Assembly: GCA_947473125.1 (NCBI GenBank)
Contig: CANJDH010000010.1
Coordinates: 1 to 64,000, forward strand
DNA from: Burkholderiales bacterium
GTDB lineage: Bacteria > Pseudomonadota > Gammaproteobacteria > Burkholderiales > JAEUOS01
DNA: 64,000 bases
Direction of reading: 5' to 3'
Part shown: piece by piece, positions 54,739 to 62,162 of the stretch
Layout: each line of letters opens with the position of its first letter
Numbering within the stretch: the first letter of the stretch is position 1
The notes under the pieces: generated by a model
Told to the model about the DNA's origin: nothing
The model's input: only the letters and a program-made list of their open reading frames with translations
Database searches by the model: none
Program-made: the position numbers and the translations under genes

Positions 54739-54964
54739 CGTAACTCCTGTACTGGTGCGGCAGACCAGCAGCTTACTGCAGGAGGCCCGGCAGCAGTTGC
54801 GCCAGGTCAAGGAGGCGGCTTTGGGCTCTCCTGCCCGCCCCTCCCGGCGGACTCAAGTTTTTTCGCGCGCGGCCGTTAACTGCGTGGCGGGAACACGCAT
54901 CGCGTTTCCCTGACCCGGGCAGGGGAGCGTTCGGTAACGGACAACTGGGAAGTGGGCGGCAATC

Positions 54965-55420
54965 ATGTGGAATGTGCTGGTAGTGGACGATTCGGCAACC
55001 TCACGCGCGCTGCTGGAGCACATCGTGGTGCGCCTGGGGCACCGGCCGCTGCTGGCCGATTGCGGCGCGCGCGCGCTGGCGCTGTGCGAAGTCGAGCGCC
55101 CCGACATCATGCTGCTCGACGTGATGATGCCGGACATCGACGGCTGGGAGCTGGCCGTCCAGTTGCGCGCCATCGAGCGCCTGCGCTGCGTGCCGATCGT
55201 GTTTCAGTCGTCGATCGAAAAACAGGCGGAGATCGACCGCTGCCTCGCTTGCGGCGCGGCGGCGATCCTGAACAAACCGGTGCGCATGGCGCGCGTGGCG
55301 GCGATCCTCGAATCGCTGCTGGGCGCTGCCACGCAACCCGCGCCTCGGTGCGACGCACCTGCGCCGCTGATGCAAACCCTGCGCCCGAACGGCTTTTCCG
55401 TGCCGGCCTTCGCGGCCTGA
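54965..55420 (+). CDS. Single-domain response regulator (orphan)
   Basis: This 151-residue receiver has the acidic pair DD near residue 8, phosphoacceptor Asp in IMLLDVMMPDIDGWE, and Lys in ILNKPVRMARVAA. A C-terminal tail of about 30 residues (PAPRCDAPAPLMQTLRPNGF) has no recognised domain. No histidine kinase is adjacent. Position 95 reads QSSIEK where most receivers have Thr/Ser followed by Ala. Its neighbour on the left is a divergent desaturase gene; a functional link is possible but not shown. Confidence 0.88.
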   Translation: MWNVLVVDDSATSRALLEHIVVRLGHRPLLADCGARALALCEVERPDIMLLDVMMPDIDGWELAVQLRAIERLRCVPIVFQSSIEKQAEIDRCLACGAAAILNKPVRMARVAAILESLLGAATQPAPRCDAPAPLMQTLRPNGFSVPAFAA

Positions 55421-55442
55421 GGCGCGCGGCGGACGCGCGGCG

Positions 55443-56399
55443 CTAGCCGGCGTCGACCTGCTCCTCGGCAGGCTCGACGCGGCGCCCGGCAAACTGCGCG
55501 TAGGCGACCCCGGCCATGACGATCACGGCGCCGCCGATCTTGACCCAGCCAAATTGCTCGCCGAGCCACAACCACGACACCAGCGCGGCAATCGGCGGCA
55601 TCAGGTATTGCAGCGGCGCGCTGCGGGCCACGCCGCGCACCTGGTTGACCCAGGCCCACACCAGCCAGCCGAGAAACGCTGACACCGTGGTGGCCCACGC
55701 CACCAGCAGCCAGACCCGTGCCGACACCGCGCCGAACTCGAATGACAGCACCGCCGACAGGTTCAACAGCAGCAGCCAGGGAGCGCCGAATGCCAACGTC
55801 CAGGCCAGCAGCATCAAGGGCCCGTAGCGCGCCGTCAGCGGACGCGCGATCACGGTGTAGGCCGAGAACAAAAAGGCGGCAAACAACAGCACCAGGTCGC
55901 CGGCGCCGGCGCGCGCCAGGCCGGCGGCAAACTTGTCGGACAGGAAGATCAGGATGCCGCCGAACGCCGTGATCGTGCCGATCACCTGCGGCCGATGCAG
56001 TTTTTCGACCCCCAGCGCGGCGAGGATCAGCAGGGTGAAGATCGGCCCGCTGGTCAGCACCAGCGCACTCGAGAAAGCGGTGGAGAGGTTGATGCCCCAG
56101 GTGACGATGCCGACATGCACGGTGTGGCCGATCAGGCCGCAGGCGATGAAGCGCGGCCAGTCGCCGCGCGCCGGCAGCGCCTCGCGCCAGCGACCCCGAT
56201 ACACCCAGGCGAGCAGGCCGAAGCCGAGCACCGGCATCCAGGCAAAGCGCACAAACAAAAACACCGACACCCCGAGCTGGTCAAGCACCACCTTGGTCAC
56301 GGCGAAGTTGGTGCCCCACACCACCATGATGGCGATGGCGGCGAGCAGCGACCATTTCACGGCCGCCGCAGATTGCGACGCTGCGGGCACCGGAGTCAC
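55443..56399 (-). CDS. EamA family drug/metabolite exporter
   Basis: This 318-residue protein has about ten membrane helices in two EamA repeats; the first opens with LLAAIAIMVVWGTNFAVTKV and the second with LVLLFAAFLFSAYTVIARPL. The GTG start at 56399 overlaps the stop of riboflavin synthase (GTGA), so it is the last gene of the glyA-nrdR-ribD-ribE operon. Export of a flavin or amino-acid-related metabolite is conceivable from the context, but EamA substrates are hard to predict. Confidence 0.92.
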   Translation of the reverse strand: MTPVPAASQSAAAVKWSLLAAIAIMVVWGTNFAVTKVVLDQLGVSVFLFVRFAWMPVLGFGLLAWVYRGRWREALPARGDWPRFIACGLIGHTVHVGIVTWGINLSTAFSSALVLTSGPIFTLLILAALGVEKLHRPQVIGTITAFGGILIFLSDKFAAGLARAGAGDLVLLFAAFLFSAYTVIARPLTARYGPLMLLAWTLAFGAPWLLLLNLSAVLSFEFGAVSARVWLLVAWATTVSAFLGWLVWAWVNQVRGVARSAPLQYLMPPIAALVSWLWLGEQFGWVKIGGAVIVMAGVAYAQFAGRRVEPAEEQVDAG

Positions 56400-57028
56400 T
56401 TCGCCGTCAACATCCTCTCGACATAGCGTGCGATCAGGTCGATTTCAAGATTGACGCGGCGCCCTGCGGCCAGGTGCCGCAAGGTGGTGACCGCAATCGT
56501 GTGCGGAATCAAATTGATGCTGATCTCGGTGCCGGCAAGCGCCCCGGCTTCAGGACCTGCGGGCAGGTCCGTCACGCGATTGACCGTGAGGCTCACCCCG
56601 TTGACGGTAATCGAGCCCTTGTAGGCCAGAAATTTGGCCAGCTCCTGCGGCGCGCGAATCACCAGCTGCCAGGATTCGCCGACCGCTGCAAACGACACTA
56701 CCTCGCCCTGGCCGTCGACGTGGCCGGACACCATGTGGCCGCCGAGGCGGTCGGTCGGGCGCATCGCTTTTTCGAGGTTGACCTCGCCGGCGCCGGTCAG
56801 GCCCGCCGTTTTCGAAAGGCTCTCGCGCGACACCTCGACATCGAAGCTGCCGGCGCTCTTGGCGATCACCGTCATGCAGGCGCCTTCGATGGCGATCGAA
56901 TCGCCGATGGCGACGTCATCGAGGCCGAGCGTGCCGGCCTTGATGGTGAGTCGCACACCGGCATCGGCGCCGCCCAGCGGGGTGACTTGTGCAATGCGGC
57001 CGACTGCCGCGACGATGCCGGTAAACAT
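56396..57028 (-). CDS. ribE: Riboflavin synthase, alpha chain
   Basis: This 210-residue protein starts MFTGIVAAVGRIAQVTPLGG, the invariant N-terminal MFTG that forms part of the active site. It contains the two lumazine-binding repeats, with AIEGACMTV and VNGVSLTVN as matching blocks. It makes riboflavin by dismutating two molecules of 6,7-dimethyl-8-ribityllumazine. It lies five bases after ribD and overlaps the EamA gene. Confidence 0.96.
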   Translation of the reverse strand: MFTGIVAAVGRIAQVTPLGGADAGVRLTIKAGTLGLDDVAIGDSIAIEGACMTVIAKSAGSFDVEVSRESLSKTAGLTGAGEVNLEKAMRPTDRLGGHMVSGHVDGQGEVVSFAAVGESWQLVIRAPQELAKFLAYKGSITVNGVSLTVNRVTDLPAGPEAGALAGTEISINLIPHTIAVTTLRHLAAGRRVNLEIDLIARYVERMLTAK

Positions 57029-57033
57029 GCGCG

Positions 57034-58137
57034 TCAGTCCAGTCTGGCGATCAGGCGCAGGTCGGCGCCGCCGAGCTGGCTGACGCGGTGGATGCGCACC
57101 TTGAGGCGTTCGTCAAGGTCGGTCAGCTCCGGCAGGTTGAACATGCCCTGCCCGGTGTGGCCGATGATGCTCGCGGCAAAATAAATCAGCAGCTCGTCGA
57201 CACAACGTTCGCGCAGCATCGAGCCGTTGAGCTTGAAACCGGACTCGACGTGAATCTCGTTGAGGTTGCGCCGCGCCAGCTCGCGCATGAGAACAGGAAG
57301 GTCCACCTTGCCACTCGAATTGGGCAGGGCCATGACCTCGAAACCCTTGTCTACCAAGGGTTTCAGAAGGGTCTCATTGTCCGTGGCACAGACAATCAGG
57401 ACCCTGCCTTCGTTCAATATCTTGGCATCGAGCGCAATTTGCAGATTGCTGTCGACGATGATCTTCAACGGCTGGCGCGAGGTCGCCACTTCGCGCACGT
57501 TCAGTTGCGGATTGTCTTGCTGAACCGTGCCGATGCCGGTGAGGATCGCGCAGGAGCGGGCGCGGTAGGCATGGCCGTCCTTGCGCGCTTCGGGCCCGGT
57601 GATCCACTGGCTCTTGCCGTTGGCCAGCGCGGTCTTGCCGTCGAGGCTGGCCGCCACCTTGAGGCGCACCCACGGCAGGCCGCGCGTCATGCGCGAAATG
57701 AAGCCGATGTTGAGCTCGCGCGCATCCGATTCGAGCAGGCCGACGCGCACGTCGATGTCGGCCGCGCGCAGCTTCGCAAAGCCCTGCCCGGCCACCTTGG
57801 GGTTCGGGTCTTCCATGGCGGCAACCACCTTGGTCACGCCTTCGGCCACGATCAGGTCGGCACAGGGCGGCGTGCGCCCGTGGTGGCTGCATGGTTCGAG
57901 CGTCACATACAGCGCCGCACCCTTGACCGCCGCGTCGCCCAGCTTCGCCTTGGCGTCGCGCATCGCCAGCACCTCGGCATGCGGTTCGCCGGCAACCTGG
58001 TGCCAGCCCTCGCCGATGATGCGGTTGTCCTTGACCACCACCGCGCCGACATGCGGATTGGGCGTGGTGGTGTACAGGCCGCGCTCGGCAAGTTCGAGCG
58101 CGCGGCGCATGTAGGTCTGGTCAAGTGGAGTGAACAT
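57034..58137 (-). CDS. ribD: Bifunctional riboflavin deaminase/reductase
   Basis: This 367-residue enzyme has an N-terminal deaminase (residues 1-145) with the zinc motif PHAEVL and PCSHHGRTPPCADL. The C-terminal reductase (about 150-360) starts WVRLKVAASLDGKTALANG. It carries out two steps of riboflavin synthesis. An in-frame member of the dispersed repeat lies at 57339-57370, where the protein reads LLKPLVDKGFEV. A partial second copy of the gene start lies upstream (58203-58246). Confidence 0.96.
   Translation of the reverse strand: MFTPLDQTYMRRALELAERGLYTTTPNPHVGAVVVKDNRIIGEGWHQVAGEPHAEVLAMRDAKAKLGDAAVKGAALYVTLEPCSHHGRTPPCADLIVAEGVTKVVAAMEDPNPKVAGQGFAKLRAADIDVRVGLLESDARELNIGFISRMTRGLPWVRLKVAASLDGKTALANGKSQWITGPEARKDGHAYRARSCAILTGIGTVQQDNPQLNVREVATSRQPLKIIVDSNLQIALDAKILNEGRVLIVCATDNETLLKPLVDKGFEVMALPNSSGKVDLPVLMRELARRNLNEIHVESGFKLNGSMLRERCVDELLIYFAASIIGHTGQGMFNLPELTDLDERLKVRIHRVSQLGGADLRLIARLD
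57339..57370 (-). repeat. Dispersed repeat family member inside ribD, perfect palindromic core
   Basis: AAACCCTTG and CAAGGGTTT are exact reverse complements around TCTAC. On the minus strand the family sequence reads TGAAACCCTTGGTAGACAAG, coding LKPLVDKGF in the reductase domain. Confidence 0.6.
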
Positions 58138-58202
58138 GAGACTCGTGAATGTGTGCGCTCGAACCTACCCTGTGCGCGCCGCCAGGCGGGCACGGCCCAA
58201 AC

Positions 58203-58246
58203 GCGAGCGCACGGCGCATGCAAGTTTGGTCAAGTGGCGTGAACAT
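58203..58246 (-). repeat. Duplicated 5' end of ribD
   Basis: Read on the minus strand, this 44-base segment starts ATGTTCACGCCACTTGACCA and continues like the first 14 codons of ribD (58094-58137), with 5 mismatches. It is followed by unrelated sequence, so the duplicate is a remnant and lies 109 bases upstream of the real start, between nrdR and ribD. Confidence 0.85.
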
Positions 58247-58264
58247 GACGCGATCCGGCAAAGC

Positions 58265-58732
58265 CTACTTGCGGGCCTTGCGTTGCGGATTGAGCTCGGC
58301 CACCACGTCGCCGAACTCTTCCGGGTCGGCAAAATTGCGGTACACCGAGGCAAAGCGGATGTAGGCGATCTTGTCGAGCTTGCGCAGCTCGCGCATCACG
58401 ATCTCGCCAAGCTTGTGGGTCGCCACTTCGCGCTCGGCCATGGCAATCAGTTTTTCCTCGACGCGCAGGATCGCATCGTCGACCTTGTCGGACGACACAT
58501 CGCGCTTGCGCAGCGCCAGCTTGAAACTGGAGCGCAATTTTTCGCGGTCGTAATCGACCCGTGCGCCGTTTTTCTTGACCAGCACCGGCATGCGCAATTC
58601 GACCCGCTCGTAGGTGGTGAAGCGCTTGTCGCACGACAGGCAGCGCCGGCGCCGGCGAATCACCGCGCCTTCGTCGGCCTCGCGGCTATCGACCACGGCG
58701 GTATCCGAATTCGGGCAGAACGGGCATTTCAT
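58265..58732 (-). CDS. nrdR: Transcriptional repressor of ribonucleotide reductase genes
   Basis: This 155-residue protein has a Zn-ribbon ([20 protein letters not shown], then [15 protein letters not shown]) and an ATP-cone domain ([20 protein letters not shown]). It senses dATP/ATP and represses nrd operons at NrdR boxes; none was seen here. It follows glyA by ten bases and precedes ribD, an order common in betaproteobacteria. Confidence 0.97.
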   Translation of the reverse strand: MKCPFCPNSDTAVVDSREADEGAVIRRRRRCLSCDKRFTTYERVELRMPVLVKKNGARVDYDREKLRSSFKLALRKRDVSSDKVDDAILRVEEKLIAMAEREVATHKLGEIVMRELRKLDKIAYIRFASVYRNFADPEEFGDVVAELNPQRKARK

Positions 58733-58742
58733 GGCGTCGCGC

Positions 58743-59990
58743 CTAGTTGCCGTACACCGGAAAACGGGTGCACAGCACCGCCACCTTTTCGCGCACCCGC
58801 GAAAGGTTGGCTTCGTCTTCTGGCGCTTCTAGCACATCGACCACCAGGTTCGCGACCTGCACGGCTTCGGCTTCGCGGAAGCCGCGCGTGGTCATCGCCG
58901 GGCTGCCCAGGCGAATCCCCGAGGTCACCATCGGCTTTTCCGGGTCGTTCGGGATGGCGTTCTTGTTCACCGTGATGTGCGCCTTGTCGAGTGCCGCTTC
59001 GGCCAGCTTGCCGGTCACCTTTTTGGCGCGCAGGTCGACCAGCATCAGGTGCGATTCGGTACGGCCGGACACAATGCGCATGCCACGCGCCTGCAACGCG
59101 GCTGCCATGGCATCGGCGTTCTTGCGCACCTGCTGCTGGTAGGTTTTGAATTCGGGTTTGAGGGCCTCGCCGAACGCCACCGCCTTGGCGGCGATCACGT
59201 GCATCAGCGGCCCGCCCTGCAGGCCCGGGAACACCGCCGAGTTGATCGCCTTTTCGTGCTCCGCCTTGCACAGGATGATGCCGCCGCGCGGGCCGCGCAA
59301 GGTCTTGTGGGTGGTCGACGTGACGACGTCGGCATGCGCTATCGGACTCGGATATTCACCAGCCGCCACGAGGCCGGCGTAATGCGCCATGTCGACCATG
59401 AAGATTGCGCCGACCTCCTTGGCCACCCTGGCGAAACGCGCGAAATCGATGCACAGCGCATACGCCGAGGCCCCGGCGATGATCAGCTTGGGTTTGGACT
59501 CGCGCGCCTTGCGCTCCATCGCGTCGTAATCGATTGCTTCTTGCGCGTCGAGCCCGTAGGACACCACGTTGAACCACTTGCCGCTCATGTTGAGCGCCAT
59601 GCCGTGGGTCAGGTGACCGCCTTCGGCGAGGCTCATGCCCATGATGGTGTCGCCGGGCTTGAGAAAAGCCAAAAACACCGCCTGGTTGGCCTGGGCGCCC
59701 GAATGCGATTGCACGTTGGCGGCCTCGGCACCGAACAGTTTTTTGACCCGGTCGATGGCAAGCTGCTCGGCAATGTCGACAAACTCGCAGCCGCCGTAAT
59801 AGCGCCTGCCGGGGTAGCCCTCGGCGTACTTGTTGGTCAGTTGCGAGCCCTGCGCGGCGAGCACTGCGGGCGAGGTGTAGTTCTCCGAGGCAATCAGCTC
59901 GATGTGCTGTTCCTGGCGGCGCGTTTCGGCGACCACGGCGGCATTGACTTCGGGGTCGGCAAGGGCAAGGGTGGTGGCGTAGCTGAACAT
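58743..59990 (-). CDS. glyA: Serine hydroxymethyltransferase
   Basis: This 415-residue PLP enzyme starts [20 protein letters not shown] at 59990; a TTG start 14 codons earlier is in frame but unlike the family. Motifs: [60 protein letters not shown], and the PLP-Lys site [19 protein letters not shown]. It converts serine and tetrahydrofolate to glycine and 5,10-methylene-tetrahydrofolate. It heads the operon with nrdR, ribD and ribE, and is divergent from tpsB. Confidence 0.97.
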   Translation of the reverse strand: MFSYATTLALADPEVNAAVVAETRRQEQHIELIASENYTSPAVLAAQGSQLTNKYAEGYPGRRYYGGCEFVDIAEQLAIDRVKKLFGAEAANVQSHSGAQANQAVFLAFLKPGDTIMGMSLAEGGHLTHGMALNMSGKWFNVVSYGLDAQEAIDYDAMERKARESKPKLIIAGASAYALCIDFARFARVAKEVGAIFMVDMAHYAGLVAAGEYPSPIAHADVVTSTTHKTLRGPRGGIILCKAEHEKAINSAVFPGLQGGPLMHVIAAKAVAFGEALKPEFKTYQQQVRKNADAMAAALQARGMRIVSGRTESHLMLVDLRAKKVTGKLAEAALDKAHITVNKNAIPNDPEKPMVTSGIRLGSPAMTTRGFREAEAVQVANLVVDVLEAPEDEANLSRVREKVAVLCTRFPVYGN

Positions 59991-60169
59991 GGCGAAAGGA
60001 TCGAAAAAGAGGGAATCGGGCGTGTTGTGCAATTACCACATATTGTATCAGCCTCGCCCTTTGCGAGGCACGGAATGGCCACAAGCACACCATAGGTTGT
60101 AGCAGGCAAGCTATGATGGCGCTCTAGTAGAATGCCCTCATAAATTCCAAAAACAAGCGAAACGACTCG

Positions 60170-61840
60170 ATGCACGCCGGCTCCACCCTGTTGGCCGCAC
60201 TGATTGCGGCGGGTACCGCGCCTGTTGCCCTGGCGCAGGCCCCGGTGTCAGCGCCGCCGCCGCCCGCACAGTCGGCGCCGCAGGACGAAACTTTCAGCAT
60301 CAAGAGCTATGTGGTCACCGGCAACACGATCCTGGCGCAAGACGAAGTGCTGCGGCTGGTCGCCCCCTTCACCGGCGACAAGCGCGTCTACGGCGACATC
60401 CAGAAGGCGCTTGAGGCGCTCGAGGGCGCCTACCGCTCGCGCGGTTTTTCGGCGGTGCAGGTATTCGTGCCCGAGCAGACGCTCGACACCGGCAGCGTCA
60501 AGCTCGGGGTGATCGAGGCCAAAATCGCTGCGATCAAGATCGAAGGCCACGCTTTTTTTGACGAGGCCAACATCCGCGCCGCCCTGCCCTCGCTGCAGAC
60601 CGGCAAGACGCCGAACGCGCGCGACATCGCCGCCAACGTGCGCGTCGCCAACGAAAACCCGGCGCGCCAGGTCGATGTGGTGCTCGGCGTGGGCGACAAG
60701 GAAGACGAAGTCAACGCCAGCGTCACGGTGTCCGATTCGGCGCCGGGCAAGTTCATTTCGAGCCTCGACAACACCGGCAGCAACGCCACCGGCATGCACC
60801 GCCTGTCGCTCGGCTACCAGCACGCCAACCTGTTCAACGCCGACCATGTATTCACGGCCCAGTACACCACCTCGGTCGAGAAACCCGACCTGGTGTCGAT
60901 CTACAGCTTGAGCTACCGCGTGCCGCTGTACCGCTTTGACGGCTCGGTCGACGCGTTTTATGCCAAGTCGTCGGTGAGCTCGGGCACCACCGCCACCGTG
61001 GCCGGCCCCCTGTCCTTCACTGGCAAGGGCGACATTTTCGGCCTGCGCTTCAACCAGTATCTGGCGCGCCGCGGCGAATTTACCCACCAGCTCACCTACG
61101 CCTTCGACTACAAGGCCTTCGAGAACGCCTGCACCCTCGGCACCTTCGGCGCGGCCGGTTGCGGGCCGGCGGCCTTCCCCATCACCTCGCACCCGGTGTC
61201 GCTCACCTACAGCGGCGGCTGGGCCGGCGTCGGGCGGCAAACCGGCTTCTCGGTCAGCGCTGCGGCCAACTGGGGCTGGGGCCAGAACGGCTCGATGCAG
61301 AATTTCCAGGCGGTGCGCCCGGCGGCGGCCGGCGCGGCACAGGGCGGCGCCAGTTCCACCTTCAGCGTCTTGAAGGCTTCGCTGTCGCACGCCGAGGTGC
61401 TGCCGGCGGATTTCCAGTTTCGCGGCGGTTTGTCAGGCCAGTGGACGCCACAGGCATTGATCGCGCAAGAGCAATTCGGCCTCGCCGGCGCCACCTCGGT
61501 GCGCGGCTTCCAGGAGCGCGAATTCGCACGCGACCGCGGCATCTACGGCAACTTCGAGCTCTACGGGCCCGACTGGGGCGACAAATTCATCGCCGGTTCG
61601 AACCTGCGCATGCTGGTGTTTTACGACGTGGCGCGCGGGTACAACTTCAAGCTGCCCGGCGACGCCGACCAGCGCCTCGCGATTGCCAGCGTCGGCCTGG
61701 GCCTGCGCTTCAACCTCGGCAAGAATCTGACCTTCAAGGCCGACTACGCGCGCGTCACCGACGTGCGTGTGATGAACGCCACCTCCAGCCAGGTCAAGGG
61801 CGACGCGCGCGGACATTTTTCGCTGGCTCTCAGTTTTTAG
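60170..61840 (+). CDS. TpsB outer-membrane transporter (ShlB/FhaC/HecB family)
   Basis: This 556-residue protein starts MHAGSTLLAALIAAGTAPVA with signal cleavage near ALAQA and a Pro-rich stretch. Two POTRA domains follow (about 42-195; FSIKSYVVTGNTILAQDEVL and IAAIKIEGHAFFDEANIRAAL). A 16-strand barrel ends in SFalaSF-like aromatic residues (FSLALSF, terminal Phe for BAM targeting). The signature LAGATSVRGFQEREF is the VRGF/Y motif of the lid loop. It exports the TpsA protein encoded by the next gene across the outer membrane. Confidence 0.94.
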   Translation: MHAGSTLLAALIAAGTAPVALAQAPVSAPPPPAQSAPQDETFSIKSYVVTGNTILAQDEVLRLVAPFTGDKRVYGDIQKALEALEGAYRSRGFSAVQVFVPEQTLDTGSVKLGVIEAKIAAIKIEGHAFFDEANIRAALPSLQTGKTPNARDIAANVRVANENPARQVDVVLGVGDKEDEVNASVTVSDSAPGKFISSLDNTGSNATGMHRLSLGYQHANLFNADHVFTAQYTTSVEKPDLVSIYSLSYRVPLYRFDGSVDAFYAKSSVSSGTTATVAGPLSFTGKGDIFGLRFNQYLARRGEFTHQLTYAFDYKAFENACTLGTFGAAGCGPAAFPITSHPVSLTYSGGWAGVGRQTGFSVSAAANWGWGQNGSMQNFQAVRPAAAGAAQGGASSTFSVLKASLSHAEVLPADFQFRGGLSGQWTPQALIAQEQFGLAGATSVRGFQEREFARDRGIYGNFELYGPDWGDKFIAGSNLRMLVFYDVARGYNFKLPGDADQRLAIASVGLGLRFNLGKNLTFKADYARVTDVRVMNATSSQVKGDARGHFSLALSF

Positions 61841-61850
61841 GCGCCAGCCA

Positions 61851-61920
61851 AGGCGCGCTGCCACCAAGGCCTGCAGGCCGGAACCGGCCAGAAAGCCGCT
61901 TCCACCAAGGGTTTTGAAGA
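61851..61920 (-). repeat. Two copies of the dispersed repeat after tpsB
   Basis: On the minus strand the copies read CAAAACCCTTGGTGGAAGCG (61886-61920) and CAGGCCTTGGTGGCAGCGCG (61851-61880). They are in the same orientation and separated by only a few bases. Confidence 0.6.
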
Positions 61921-62090
61921 TTTCGCAAATGCGAAATTCACGCAAAAACATCTTTATGCACGCCTGAAAATCAGGTTATTGCTAAATGTGTGACTTTATT
62001 CACGAATTTTCATATCGGCGCGCTAGCCAAACTGCCCCTGGTTGGCAATAATCCCTTATTCGGTAAGTTTTTTATTTTTCTTTGGTGTGT

Positions 62091-62103
62091 ATGCTATTAG
62101 CAT
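62091..62103. promoter_or_regulatory. 13-base palindrome ATGCTATTAGCAT before tpsA
   Basis: This perfect palindrome around a central T lies 60 bases before the tpsA ATG and overlaps a possible -10 box. It is a candidate operator for control of adhesin/exoprotein expression. Confidence 0.45.
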
Positions 62104-62121
62104 ATTGCGGTAGGTGCACTT

Positions 62122-62138
62122 CCGGCGCAATGCGCCGG
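62122..62138. promoter_or_regulatory. Hairpin in the tpsA leader
   Basis: CCGGCGCA and TGCGCCGG are exact reverse complements with one base between. It lies 24 bases before the start codon and just ahead of the AGGAG ribosome-binding site, so it could limit translation. Confidence 0.45.
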
Positions 62139-62162
62139 GCGTGAGTTTCAGGAGTTTTGGGA

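Larger units (their letters stand above)
61841..62162. other. Spacer between tpsB and tpsA
   Basis: This 322-base spacer has no gene. It begins with two inverted dispersed repeats (61851-61920), becomes AT-rich from about 61920, and carries the palindrome ATGCTATTAGCAT (62091-62103) and a hairpin CCGGCGCA-A-TGCGCCGG (62122-62138) before the AGGAG ribosome-binding site of tpsA. A -10 candidate TATGCT (62090-62095) overlaps the palindrome. Confidence 0.6.
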
